Part shown: piece by piece, positions 24,900-36,599 of the stretch | Layout: each line of letters begins with the position of its first letter | Numbering within the stretch: the first letter of the stretch is position 1 | NCBI RefSeq assembly: GCF_003286085.1 | Contig: NW_020825365.1 | Location: 496,001 to 560,000, forward strand | Source of the DNA: Drosophila persimilis | Taxonomy: Eukaryota; Arthropoda; Insecta; Diptera; Drosophilidae | Direction: 5' to 3' | DNA length: 64,000 nucleotides | Position numbers and translations under genes: made by a program | Notes under the pieces: generated by a model | Seen by the model: only the letters and a program-made list of their open reading frames with translations | Databases searched by the model: none | Told to the model about the DNA's origin: nothing

Positions 24900-27740
24900 C
24901 TCAGACCCACCACGACCAGATCCAACCCGTTGCCTCGTTCGAGTGAATCAATAAAATTTATAGCACGCGACGCAGTAGGCAGCTGCGAATTGTTGAGCAT
25001 AGAGCCGGATCAGGGACAGAAGCAGGAGCAGCACACACAAAAAAGGAGACGGCGACAGGGATGTTCGGTCAAGTCAACTTCAAGTGTCGTGCTAGAGTGT
25101 GAAATGTGCTTCTGGTAATGACATGAACGAGACAATCATCCCATCCCATTCCATCCTCCATTTCTTTGCCGGCTCAAGTGAGAAAAAAAAAATCAATTAC
25201 TCGGTAAATCGAAATTAAAGCCAGCTTGCGGGTTTCCCAGGACCAGGGTAAAGCGTGTACTCAAGGCTTTAAATAATCCATTGTGAGTTATGTGAAAGGA
25301 GGTTCGGTCCTGTCAGTACTTCCAGTAGAGTCCTGGCCGCTGGCTGATCCAAGTCGGGAAGGGGGCATAGGATGAATGGATCCAGTTCAGTTCAATGAAA
25401 CCGGCTGCCACCAGAGACATTGCATGTCGAGTGCACATTAGTTCGTGAAAAATTTCATTTACTTTGCCCGAACCACATCCCATGCCCCAGCCCCAGCCCC
25501 AGACCCGGCCTTTGTCGGACACCTCTTATTTCAGACTTTTGTTTTGTTTTGGCTAATTTCATTTGCAGCTTCAATTACACGGCCAGACAGGGAGTCAGTC
25601 AGTGGCAAAGTCAATAACAGTCATTCCTTCTCCAGGGTGAGTAATCGCCAACGATCGATCAGTTTTCTTTCCATCTCCAGTTGCCATTCGTCCGTCTGGT
25701 GCTTTTGTAAATATTGATTTGAAATGGAAAACACTTTGCCAACTCAGCCCCACCTCTGAGCCTTCTCCTCCTCCCTCTGCTCTGCTCTGTCTGTGCAGCC
25801 GTTATTGATTGTGGAAACTTACGGGCCACCTACCATTCGGGAGTCATACGAGTTTGTACTGTCGGCCCTCCACTTTGAATGAGTAAACTTAGGCTTGTTA
25901 ATGCCCTCTAAAGATAGTGGAGGAGCTTCGCTAATTGCAACGCACTGGGGACTGGTTATAGGGTGTACAAATACGAATACGAGTTCTACGAGTGCTAAAA
26001 TCTCGAAAGATAATAATAATGGCCATAAATGGCAGCTGACTTAGAGGCGTTTGGAACTTATCAATTAACTCGAGTGCCCTGCCCGATAGTCAATGAAAGA
26101 TTGACTTGATGAAACTGGAGCACACACATACACATAAAGTGGGGGGACAACCGAAGGAAAAACCCCACTGGAAAGGCAGGTCCTTCAATGACAAGCAAAT
26201 CAAATTAAAATACAGATTTCGTTATGCAACCGCCGTAACGATGAAGTACACAACCACAACCACCACCACCGAAGGGGTCACAAGGATATGCAGCAGGCAA
26301 CCCCCGAAGGAAGCAAGCAAGCAGGATCGAATCGGATCGGATCAGATCAGTGGCAGAATGAAAGTCTGTGCAGAGCAGCTCAGCCTATCAAACCCCTATT
26401 ATTGTCATTAGTGTCACAGGGAAGCTCTCGTTCTCTAATCACACACGCGTCACCAACTTTGAATTAGGAGAAATTAGAGCCTTTATGCTTTATAATGGTA
26501 TCACGCAATCGGCGCGACTTCTCTAATTTTTGTGATTTTTGCAACCGTCAAGGCTTAACAACAATTCGCGAATGACTGGCACTGAAAATTACTGAATGCG
26601 ACTCCGTCAGAGCTGGAAAAAGAGTAACACAGAGAGTGCCACAGATAGGTAGAGCCCCAATAAAAAGAGAGTTGAATGAGATCAAGTGAGAGAGAGAGAG
26701 TGAGCTTGTTGTTGGCCAAGATAAGCTTTTGGCCCTGATAAGCTTAGGCACTTTCAAATGGCAATCAGGGCTGCAGCTGTCTCTCCGTCTGGGACACGAT
26801 CAGAGGAAGCAGAGGAGCAGCCATCCCGCCGATTAGATAGCGTGAGATGTGAGCAAACAGTCTTCCAGCCACAAGGCGGCTTTTGGCTGGCCAAGAAACT
26901 ACAAAATAAGTTATGGTAAAAGTTGCCTCCGAAAGAATCGATGCCAAAAACAATCGAATAAACCGAAATTGGCAGGCAGCCGTTTAGCCAGTGCAATGGG
27001 CAGTATATGTTTATGGCCACTCTGGTGGTTCGTTCACCCGAGAAATCGCTGAAATAGTTTGCCTTCCTTTGTTAATTGCATAAACCATTGGCCTGGCCTG
27101 GCCTGGCCTGGCCAGTCGATTGCACAAAGAAATTGGCAAAGTGCACGAAAATAATTCGAAATTTATTTCGGGAAATTGGACATCGCAAGCGTTGTCGTCG
27201 CTTTAGTCCGAATACGTAAACGATTGCAACAAGGAATTGGCGGCTGACTCTGCAGACAGCCCAAAACTGGTCAAGCTTTTAATAAGACAGGCGGGACAGA
27301 CAGCCTACATTGTTCACACATTCATTACCATCCATGAATTGGGCCCCTACTGGGCCAGACATTAAGTTGAGACTGGCCCATACCCGTGCCAGCCAGCAGC
27401 ATTTCAACATAAAGCTCTTATTAAAATATGGGGGAACGTATAGGGGTAGGTATTTAGGGGCGTGAGCATTGATTGAGGCCTGCCGCTGGTCGCCCGCATT
27501 TCCAAGTAATTTTGGGATCTCATCTTTATTTAGTTCTCTTTGCCTGCTGCCATGGCTCGTAATTTAATTAAAATTCTTTTGGCAAAACGTCAAAGCATCT
27601 CACACTCAATTAGGAAGGCGCACACACATACATATATATGTATATACATATACCATATATAGAAACTTCTTAGGTGTGTAAAAATTAAAGATATAAACAT
27701 CAAATGAAATACATATTCTTTTGCATATTTTTTTTTTATT
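24900..27740. other. Intergenic DNA upstream of Argk
   Basis: No coding exon was recognised on either strand. The region has GA and CA simple repeats and scattered TATCGAT-free promoter-like sequence. A likely content is Argk regulatory DNA. Confidence 0.45.
27089..27113. repeat. GGCCT pentamer array
   Basis: Close to five tandem copies of GGCCT. Confidence 0.9.
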
Positions 27741-27746
27741 TTGCAG

Positions 27747-28241
27747 AGCAGCAAGTGGCGCAAAATATTTTCCTGGCATTTCTCACTCATTACCCGGATG
27801 TCGTTGATTTAAATTTGTCTGCTGTCTGGGAAGACAATCAGCGAGAGTTGGACGACATTTCATTAAGCTATACAACAGTCAGCAAGGGGCTGACGCTATA
27901 TATGCATGCTGTACTAGTACTAGATATTCCGGGAAATAAGGGTGATCTTTATAGAAAATGAAAGAGCAGGACTGTCACTACACGACTCTGTTTCTACATG
28001 TATTTTACATTTGCATGTAGCTCTAACCACTATGTAAAACATAAAGCTTTTAACTGCTTTTCTATGAGCTTTTCCAAAAGCTTTATCTGATTTTTTGTTT
28101 GCAGGTAAGTCCTGTAAAGTTTGAAAATTTCAAAAGTTCTCTCTTTTCCGTCTCTGCCGTTGAGCTTTCGCTCAGCTACAGTCGCTTCGAAAATGCTGAA
28201 TTCCTTTCTCTTCCCACCACCGCCGACAGCTTTTCAGCAAT
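27747..28241 (+). pseudogene. Two coding-like fragments, possibly a decayed gene
   Basis: Fragment A starts after a strong acceptor (a long T tract then TTGCAG at 27746) and stays open to a stop at 27959-27961; it reads EQQVAQNIFLAFLTHYPDVV and onward. Fragment B starts after TTTTTTGTTTGCAG at 28104 and reads VSPVKFENFKSSLFSV to a stop at about 28241, with AATAAA downstream at about 28306. No good donor joins A to B, and no start exon was found. The IFLAFLTHYPD and VSPVKFENFKSSL segments faintly recall globin B and G helices, but the region between them that should hold the proximal histidine is missing. I do not recognise the gene. It could also be chance open sequence. Confidence 0.3.
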
Positions 28242-28319
28242 TTGATTTGTTTATTCGATATTTGTCTGAGATTCTAGCCCAGTCCAAATATTTATTTTCT
28301 GTCAAATAAATTCTGAGAA

Positions 28320-30270
28320 AAAATTAGGCAGAAATCGTATTTCGGTGGAATTGATTGGCTGTCGCCATTTCCTGTCTGTGCAAAAAAGAACCGAACCGAA
28401 CTGAACCGAAACCCAACCCCAGCTTTGATTATATAATAGTGCAATATAAAGCCTTTGTTTAACCATCGAATACAACGAGAAGCGTTAGCCTGTTAATTAT
28501 CTAGGCTAGAGGGGTGGAAATTGTTTTTCCCAATGTTTGAAAAGTTAATCGTGTTCCTCTTCTACATACACATATACATTTGACGCTGTCTTTTCCAGCA
28601 TTTTCCATTTCTATTCATTTCACTTAAATGGATCTCAATTGAATAATTAACAGCCATGTGCCAGTACCAGAGAAGCAATTCGTACAACAAATGTTATACG
28701 CTATTTGTTTGTTAAATAAAATTCACTAGTGAGTAGAATTGCCCAATTCCCATTCCCGTGTCAGCTGATGTGTGTGTGCCATAGCCTATACCTTTGGAAT
28801 TTTTGTGAAACTATGGCTCTCAGGTATGGTATAGTATGGTGTGTCTATGGTATGCTGTCTATTGCATCTCCCCAGAACCCACCATATTGTACTACCCTAT
28901 CTATCTGGTATAGGGAAATGCGTATGCGTATACGTATCTGTGGCTATGTTAGTGCTTTTGTTTAGCTTATTTGCTTTGGCGGGGTTGTATTTTTAGCAGC
29001 CGGCAATATATCAACTCGAGCCCGAAACGGCTGCTCCCGCTGTTGGTTCAGGCACTAAATTTGGCTAACCGCCCGCACGCTCAGTCCCCATCAAACTGTA
29101 GGCAGGCAATGCTTGGCAGGATTATATAATCGAAAATTTGCTGCCTTGCGCTTCGGTATTCCTGTGATTTGATTTCGGTCAGCCCAGCATTATACAGTAA
29201 ATTGTGCAAAAATTGGCGGATACAATATCTAGAAGACGATAAGCTATACATTTTGATTATGCAATCGCCTGGCATTGACCGTGAAAGTGACTATTTTATT
29301 GCTCAAAACGAACAATTCTTATTATAGCCCACGGCGGGGGAGGGCAAGTTCAGGGCACGAAGCCAGCAAAGTACTAACTGGAAGTGGTTCTCTTTCGCCG
29401 CCGTCGTCGCTGCCGTCGCCTCTTCTCTTATCTATTAGACGTGTGAGAACAGCACGTTAACAAGCCCACAATATCTTATCGGTATTGAATTGGCATATAA
29501 CATAGAACGTTGCAATAATGATACTTTCTTGTGCAAGCCAATGAACGGCCGACCTTAAACTGCATTCTGCGGTACAGTCCGGTACGCCGTTCATTGGCAT
29601 TTGGCCGCAAAAATTGCACAACGGACAAACAGACAAACGAACAGGCAGACAACCAGGGCGGGTAGCACGTTTGCCAGACCATGACAGGGCCAAACTAGTT
29701 TGGCAAAACTACTTGGCAAAAAAACACGAACAAAAAAATATCTGAAAACTGCATAACGACGTAACTAAATACTCGGTATAAACTTGAGCTTTGCCGGTAA
29801 CCGGTTTTCTGTCATTTGGCTTTTGGGATTGCACGTATTGCAAAAAATGCATTCAGTATTGGGTATTCAGGTGACTCAGCGGCTGATCTTCTCGGTATAT
29901 ATATAAAAAAAAAAATACAAAAAAATGCATATTACTTCTTGGATGGAAACAGCAAAACAGCACCAAGCCAAGAAAATAAAAATAAACACACACAAACAGG
30001 ATGCACTCTCCACTCACAAAAACCAAAGGAATTGTTGAAGTTGATTAAACAGATTGTTAGGCAGAAAATAATCTTTTAGATGCCACAAAACTTAAATATT
30101 TAACTCTAGATAAAATCACTAAGTATTATCTTTAGTATCTTTAGTATATTTTCACTTGATTTGCAATATATTTTTTGGTTGGAGAACGGCTCACCTTTGC
30201 AACCGTAGAATTCAACGTCCAACGATACAATGATCAGAATTATTCTGTTCTTTGACTCAACGGATTGCAG
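28320..30270. other. Non-coding spacer
   Basis: No supported gene. Open frames are below 100 codons and lack protein-like composition. Confidence 0.5.
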
Positions 30271-30593
30271 TCAGTTCGTACTCAGTGAGGCAGCAACGTT
30301 GGGGCCAGCGCTGGCAGAGCGACGACAGCAGCGCTCCCTTCTTCTTTCACTTTCAAACCACACCAAAGCACACACACAGACGAACGCCAAGCAGCACAGC
30401 AGAGACACAGAGAGAAAAAGCTACGGCCAGTGGTGCAGTGGTGTGGTTGTGCGAGTGTTGGAAGCCTGCTTGCCTCCTGGCGTGCCTCTGCTGCTTCTGC
30501 TGCCGCTCTGCCACCGTATCTGTGTGTAGTGGCAGCTTACCGCTCTGCCTCACCTGCGTGTGTGTGTGTGTAGTGGCAGCCCCAGCTCCCCAT

Positions 30594-30612
30594 TGACGTA
30601 GGACGTGACGTA
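30594..30612. promoter_or_regulatory. Paired TGACGTA (CRE/ATF-like) sites
   Basis: TGACGTAG at 30594 and TGACGTAT at 30606 lie 12 bp apart, about one helical turn. They sit in a CAG- and CA-rich stretch that resembles a fly promoter or leader, upstream of the candidate exon at 30984. Confidence 0.35.
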
Positions 30613-30983
30613 TGACATAGAAGCAGAAAAAGTAAAGCTTTCGTTTTGCCAAAGAGGGCGACAGCAACAACACACACACAAACACAGGCAATAAAAGCTC
30701 TTCAGCCACACGCACGCACACATCCATACATAGAGGGACGGGACCGCTGTCGCTGGCAAAGAAAAGGAAAGTGCTGGCAGCGCAAACAGCTAGAAAACTG
30801 CATTGCATTGCTTCATTCCGGGTGTAGGAGCGAGAGGCCACAAGAGCGAGCCTGCAGGCAGGCTGTATATGTATCTGTGTGCTTGAATAACTCTGCCTGC
30901 CACCGCTGCAGCGTCGTCAATTGGTGGGTGTGTTAGATACACACCACACCCATACGAATGCAAATAGTTTTCAATGCTTAATT

Positions 30984-31038
30984 ATGAGCAGCAGACGACA
31001 TCGCTTCGAGCGAAGCCCCCGCGATGAAATTAATAAAG
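30984..31038 (+). CDS. Candidate first coding exon of an unidentified gene
   Basis: Begins ATG AGC AGC AGA and reads MSSRRHRFERSPRDEINK, then meets a good donor, AAAG|GTATGAG, in phase 1. The stretch upstream (30.27-30.98 kb) has leader-like composition, with initiator-like TCAGTT at 30271. The peptide is Arg/Ser-rich and I do not recognise it. No matching downstream exon could be chosen with confidence. Acceptors at 33166, 38402 and 39794 are in a usable phase but lead to unconvincing peptides. It may be chance. Confidence 0.3.
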
Positions 31039-31268
31039 GTATGAGTACGAGTAAGTGGCACAAATTAGCTCTACTCTACTCTCTTCCCATCCAAGAACTG
31101 GCAAAATTTGGGATGATTCAACAAAGCCAAGCCCCACTCAAAAATTCCTGAAATGCTGAATAAACAGTTAAAGCGGACCATCGGAGGGAGCTTATTATTC
31201 GACCAGATGGGGCCTAATATTCCCCAATAAACAGCTTCGGAAATACAGTACATACATGTATACATATT

Positions 31269-31288
31269 TATGTATGTATGTATGTATG

Positions 31289-31330
<42 letters not shown>
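31269..31330. repeat. TATG and TA simple repeat
   Basis: Tandem TATG copies passing into about 20 TA dinucleotides. Confidence 0.95.
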
Positions 31331-31332
<2 letters not shown>

Positions 31333-31339
31333 TATCGTG

Positions 31340-34300
31340 TCGCTGTGGTTGTCATGATCTAAGGCAAAAACAAACCATGGACGTAGCCATAAATTTTGGC
31401 ACTAATACCGCGCTATATAAAAATGAAAAATTCTTGAAAATATCACGATAAAATGTAAAGAAATGTATAGAAAAGATTGGGGTAAGACTAAGGGGTAAGC
31501 AAGCCATAGTTATATTAAAAATTCGCCTTCGTACATACATACGATCTATACCCTATAATAATACGAAAAGAACAATGATATTCTGACTTAGAAGTGAAAC
31601 AAATAAACAAATCAGATAGATGGTAAATGTATAATCGCTTACACGATCTCTAACAAAAGTCTTGAACTTGATATTGAATGCCTCCACAACATAGACGCGG
31701 GTACATATACGTATATATCTAGTTATATGCATGTATCTAGGTGTGAGGGAGCCCCAACAGAACATCGAACATATTCATTTGTTACTAAATGAAAAACTGA
31801 GGGAAAATATTTGAACAGTTGCCAACGAAAATTTATGCAATGCGCAGCAAACATCGGACGATCTATACGATCTCTATCCTCCTCCACCACACTAATGTGC
31901 TGTTTTCACAAAACACACACAACATTTTCTTTCCCGCGCGGCACACGAATTTTCCTTTCCATTCTCCACAGGCAGCCATTAAAAACATATGTACATACAT
32001 ATGTACACAACGTTCGAGTATTTTCAATGACCGTTTCAACAATCAAATAATAAATATCCAAAGATATTCAAAGAAATACCATATACATATATGCTGAGAT
32101 TAACGTTTGATACATATTAAAAGGCTGGCCACCGCCGCAGGATACTTATATAATCCAGAACTGTCATCGATCCCACTGGTTGGGGGCACGCTTTCGCATT
32201 TTCAATTTACTTTTCGTTTTCATTTTCGGTGCGACGCGGCTTTCGAGTGGCGCTGAAATTACGTAAATGCGCTCATCCCAACCATGAGCTTTTTCAGCCT
32301 GCAGCCGCCGCCTTCTTTGGGGACTCAGTGACTTGTGGATAGGATTTCCCGTGGAACAACAAAACAGCAGGAGTAATACCCTTCTAACAAGTGCAGGAAG
32401 AAAGCGAAACCTATACTAAATACATGGGGAGCGACCTTGGAATGCTCGCGAAACAAGCTTTAGATACAATACAATGGCAACATTTTCGTTATTGTTGACA
32501 CACAGTTGAGAAAGCACTTAGCATGTGTGTGCTTGCATACTATGTACATATATAATAAATACATTATATACATACATATATACTCGACTCACACACATTT
32601 TGAACTGGGGAAATTCATGTAACAAGCGTCTGCTTTGAGAGGAAGCCGCGCTTGATTCAGCCACCACAGAGAGACCGAGCGAGATAGCGAGAGCTTATTT
32701 AAAAAGCCAGAGGGGCTTCTATTCCATGTATTAAATGTAATCGCAATCGTATCTTTATCCACACACGATGCGGGAAAAACTTGCATAACACTCTCATTGC
32801 GGTCCGCAGTGTTAGAGGCACTTAGTCACTGACTGATTGCGGTAGCAATGTTGGAGGCCAGGCCAGGCAATTCCGTCAATCTAGAATAGATTGCTAATTT
32901 GGGGGTCTGCGAAAAACGAGTGCCAAAAAAATTGTATTATTAATTAGATCAATTTGAGGCTAGCCAAGCACGAGTTCCTTCCCCGCCCCTAACCCCACTC
33001 ATTCCAGGTCAATTAGCAGTGAAATTATTGTTATAATGGAACATTTTTTTGGCTTTTTCGACGTGTGAGGCATGGGGAGCACTGACTAATTAACCATGGA
33101 TTGCAACAGATCATACAAAGCTGCATGTATGTATTCGAAACAGTAATCTACATATGTATTTTTTCTAGTCTTTTGTTTGTTCAACAATATGTTGCCAACA
33201 GATCAAAAGCGACGCTTGCCAAAATCCATTTTTTTTCTGCATAGACGCGAGCCAACAGAACGAACACACACTATTTATCCGTACATTGCGTATGTAGTGT
33301 GTATGTACACTACATTTAGGTATGCATATACATATGTACATATGTATATCCATCCATCCATTCAGTTATACTAGGTAGGGTAGGGATATGGGAAGATCAA
33401 ATGAGACACCTAAGTGAGGGCCGGCAAAAATTAAGACCTCTGCCCATCGGGAAATGGTTATTATGAAAGAGTGCCCCAAAGACATGAGGCATGACGTGGG
33501 TTCTGTGGCTCTAAAGGCACCTAAAAATAGGCTCCCCGCGTCAGTTGTAGCACCAGGAGACAACTGGCACTGCCACTGCAACTGCATAGCCAATTTGCTG
33601 CACAAAAACAATAAAACATACAAATTGTCGGGCCATAGCAGCGCTGCGACTGCGTTTCCAAATAAAAATAACCTCTGCATGGGGGAGATCATGTGACCTG
33701 ACGACGACGACGTCGGCGACGCACAACGGAGGAGACTGCCGACGGATGACAGGTCTCATAATGGCCCGACAGCGGCACATCATTTCAATTTCCATTTCAT
33801 TTTGCATTTGAGGAGTGGGCAGCTAGCCAAAAAGCTAAAAATCTGATTCGTGGGGGCCAGCAATAAAGCACTCAGCGCCTGGCCAGTGGCCACATCCTTG
33901 AACACCTGGGAAGGACAAGGCAAGTGGTTTGCGTGCCCCAAGGCTTCACATTTCGGCCGTGGCTGTGGCTGAGTCGCAAAACGCTTGGTAGATTAATATT
34001 AATGGGAAATCAATTTCGTGCAATTAGAGGAATTGGAAAAAGAACAGATGGCCGGGCAGAGTTCATAAATAAACTGAAACTTGCACTTGCAACAGAGCCC
34101 AACTGCAGGAGAACGGAGCTGACGGACGGCCGCCATGTGAGCTGTCCGCCCAAGCACAGAACATGAGATAAAAATAACACCAGGCAAATTGTGGTCCCCC
34201 CATCGCCATCGCCACCGCCATGCTATCATCATCATGATCCAACATTTCTGCTGATGCTGCTGCATGTGGGCATGGCAACGAATCAACGGGGACTTGGGTG

Positions 34301-34490
34301 CCGGGCCTCGTGTCGCCAGCGGCTCGGCCTCCACATGGCAACTATTTTCGCCAGCAGAAGTCACCAGGGTGCATTGAACTCGCCTCGGCTCGCCTTGCTT
34401 CGAGTCAGAGATGCGGAAATGGCCCCTTACACAAAAAATATCAAATTTAACAACTTAAAAGTCTACAAAAATAAGTGCAGCCAAGTGTGC
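31340..34490. other. Non-coding spacer
   Basis: No coding exon was recognised. It includes several short CATA-type repeats. It could be intron of the candidate gene starting at 30984, or of the proline/alanine-rich gene on the other strand. Confidence 0.45.
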
Positions 34491-34500
34491 AGGGGTCCGC

Positions 34501-35081
34501 TTACCGCTCGCCAGCCTTCTGCGCCTCCTTAATCGACTGGATGAAGGCGTTCGACTCGCCCTTGATGAAGTCATTGCTAGCGTCTTTTAGCTCCTGGGGA
34601 ACCTTGATTGCTGGCTGCTCGGCATCGAACAGCTTCTTGTCCATGCCGTCGCCCATTTGGTTGCCATTAGTGGCATTTCCATTGGAGTTGGTCAAGGATT
34701 TTGGCAACGGGATAGGCATCTTGTGAGCTGTCTTTGGTGGAGTACTTGATGGAGGTACTACTGTAGCAGGGGCAACCACTGGAACTGGAGCAGGAGTGAG
34801 TTCTGGTTTGGGAGCAGGTGGCGCTACCTTAGGGGGAACAGGAGCCGGCGCAGGCGCTGCAGCAGGAGCTGAGACCGTTGTCGGTTTGGTAACAACAGGC
34901 ACCGCAGGTTTCGGTGGATCTGATTTTGGAGCAGGTACTGCTTCTGGCTTCGGGGCTGGTGCGGGTTGCTTAGCTGGTGCTGGTGCGGGCGCAGGAGCTG
35001 GATTCGCTGGCTTGTTGTCTAACGCGGGCGTTGCAGGCTTGTTGGAACTAAATAACCAAGCCAAACGCTTGCTACAAAATA
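34501..35081 (-). CDS. Proline/alanine-rich protein of unknown function, internal or terminal exon
   Basis: The exon follows a good acceptor (TTTATTTTGTAG, exon start 35081) and begins with one nucleotide completing a codon, then KRLAWLFSSNK. It has no ATG near its start, so an upstream coding exon ending in phase 2 is required; I could not identify it. About 110 residues are alternating Pro-Ala ([16 protein letters not shown] and similar) with Lys and Val, followed by an Asn/Gly linker and a helical, charged tail (KKLFDAEQPAIKVPQELK to EAQKAGER). The frame ends at TAA 34503-34501, but that stop overlaps a good donor, GAGCG|GTAAGC. With no nearby poly(A) signal, splicing onward is quite likely. 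A glycine-rich open frame on the opposite strand is a shadow. I do not recognise the gene. Confidence 0.6.
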
Positions 35082-35489
35082 AACAAAATCAAAAAGAAAA
35101 TATAAATTAACAAACAAAATCAATTAAAGAACTTAAAATGTAACTCAAATAACATAAAGCCACGCCACAATTTCTTTCATCTCCTTTCCCAATGACTTTT
35201 TTCTTCCACAGAATGTTCTCGAATGTACGGCGGACGCTGCACGGAGCACCCAAGCATGGCACGAATTGCCAATACGCCTTTTCTAATACATTGCATTGCA
35301 AATCGAATCGTTTCTAACTTCAGGCACTGCCCACAATTTTAAGTTAATAGTTTACTTTATACACTTTTTGCACTTCTTTTCTGCTAAAATACAGCCTACA
35401 GCCTATTTGCGATGAAAAAAGCATAGTAACCACTCTCAACGTCGCATTTTTGCAACTTTTACCCATTTTTCGACTACTATTCGACTCAC

Positions 35490-35580
35490 CTTCGACTTTA
35501 GACAATGCAATCAAATAAAAATGAAATTAATTGTGAATTAGTTGACAATAAACGCTTGGTTTTTTCCGAAAACTCTGAAT
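35490..35580 (-). other. Possible non-coding leader exon of the proline/alanine-rich gene
   Basis: A strong donor, GTCGAAG|GTGAGT, lies at about 35490 on the minus strand, downstream of an initiator-like TCAGAG near 35577. Joined directly to the exon at 35081, it would place a stop codon just before the reading frame and supply no ATG. If it is a real exon, another coding exon must lie between. Confidence 0.25.
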
Positions 35581-35905
35581 CAATTTTCTACTTAACCTTG
35601 TTCTACTTGCTTTTATTGGATTTTGCGAAAAAAAAGGCTTTAGGGAAAATGGTAAAAAAAAAAGGCTTTAGCGACATATGTAGGTCAAAACAAAGAACGA
35701 AAGAGGATAGTCGTTCCAATTGCTCAATTTGGAGATTCCGTTGAATAATTCTACCTAACTAAAACCCTTAGTTTTGCCCACATAATTTTAGGCCGTTGAT
35801 GAATAAATTTTCTTCAAGATTGGCTAGTTTTTAGTCCTTGCTTTTATTGGTTTTTTGACTAAAACAAGGTTTAAACGAAAAAGTTCAACAAAAAACAGTC
35901 GCAAT
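35545..35905. repeat. Degenerate copies of the 184-bp repeat family
   Basis: Two diverged copies, about 35545-35740 and 35745-35905, share the order TTGCTTTTATTGG...TTTTG.CTAAAA.AAGG.TTTA.CGAAAA with the near-identical pair at 36213-36580, and also its flanking GCCCACATA and ATGAAT segments. Confidence 0.55.
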
Positions 35906-36212
35906 GTTGCTGGCATTTGAAGACATGATGCGTGTATAAACATTTGTACACCCTATTTCGTTAATTTAATATGGAGATCAAACGAAATTTATTAAGACCT
36001 TTTCTCAAATTGATACGCTTTAGACATATTCATGTGTATTATTAGTATCTTGTATATATTTATCTCGATCCTGATACCTACGGAGCCTGGGACAAAACAA
36101 ACATTTTCTCAATCCTATAACATCCTTCCCTAGGGTATGCAAATTAGTGTTACCGGGAATCATTGTTGTCAACCGGTTATTCACCAATAAATACTCCTTT
36201 TTGATCTTCCGT

Positions 36213-36396
36213 CGAATATTACTAGCTATATAGAACATTTAGCCATGCCCACATATTTTTATACGATTAATGGACCTACTTTCCAATTGACTGGCTTATT
36301 TTAAATTCTTGCTTTTGTTAGATTTTGTCTAAAAAAAGGTTTTAGCGAAGGTCAAATACAAAGAGCAAAAGGGACGAAGAAAAACAAGCAGTGTGA
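36213..36396. repeat. 184-bp tandem repeat, copy 1
   Basis: Starts CGAATATTACTAGCTATATA and ends GCAGTGTGA. It differs from copy 2 at about five positions, roughly 97 percent identity by eye. It contains TTAGATTTTGTCTAA, a 5-bp-arm hairpin. Confidence 0.95.
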
Positions 36397-36580
36397 CGAA
36401 TATTACTAGCTATATAGAACATTTAGCCATACCCACATATTTTTATACGATTAATGGATTTACTTTCCAATTGACTGGCTTATTTTAAACTCTTGCTTTT
36501 GTTAGATTTTGTCTAAAAAAAGGTTTTAGCGAAGGTCAAATACAAAGAGCAAAAGGGACGAAGAAAAACAAGCGGTGTGA
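36397..36580. repeat. 184-bp tandem repeat, copy 2
   Basis: Directly follows copy 1 with no spacer and ends GCGGTGTGA. Confidence 0.95.
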
Positions 36581-36599
36581 CCAGAGTCGGACTGACACT

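Noticed and set aside
30353-30841. 162-codon minus-strand frame
   Set aside because: Driven by CA/TG repeats; reads as runs of Cys, Val and Leu without structure.
33280-33310. Short inverted repeat (ATGTAGTGT / ACACTACAT) as a hairpin RNA
   Set aside because: Arms of only 9 bp within TATG-type repeats; too short for a microRNA precursor.
34796-35110. Glycine-rich open frame on the plus strand
   Set aside because: It is the complement of the Pro/Ala-rich exon; the minus strand has the better C-terminal sequence and splice acceptor.
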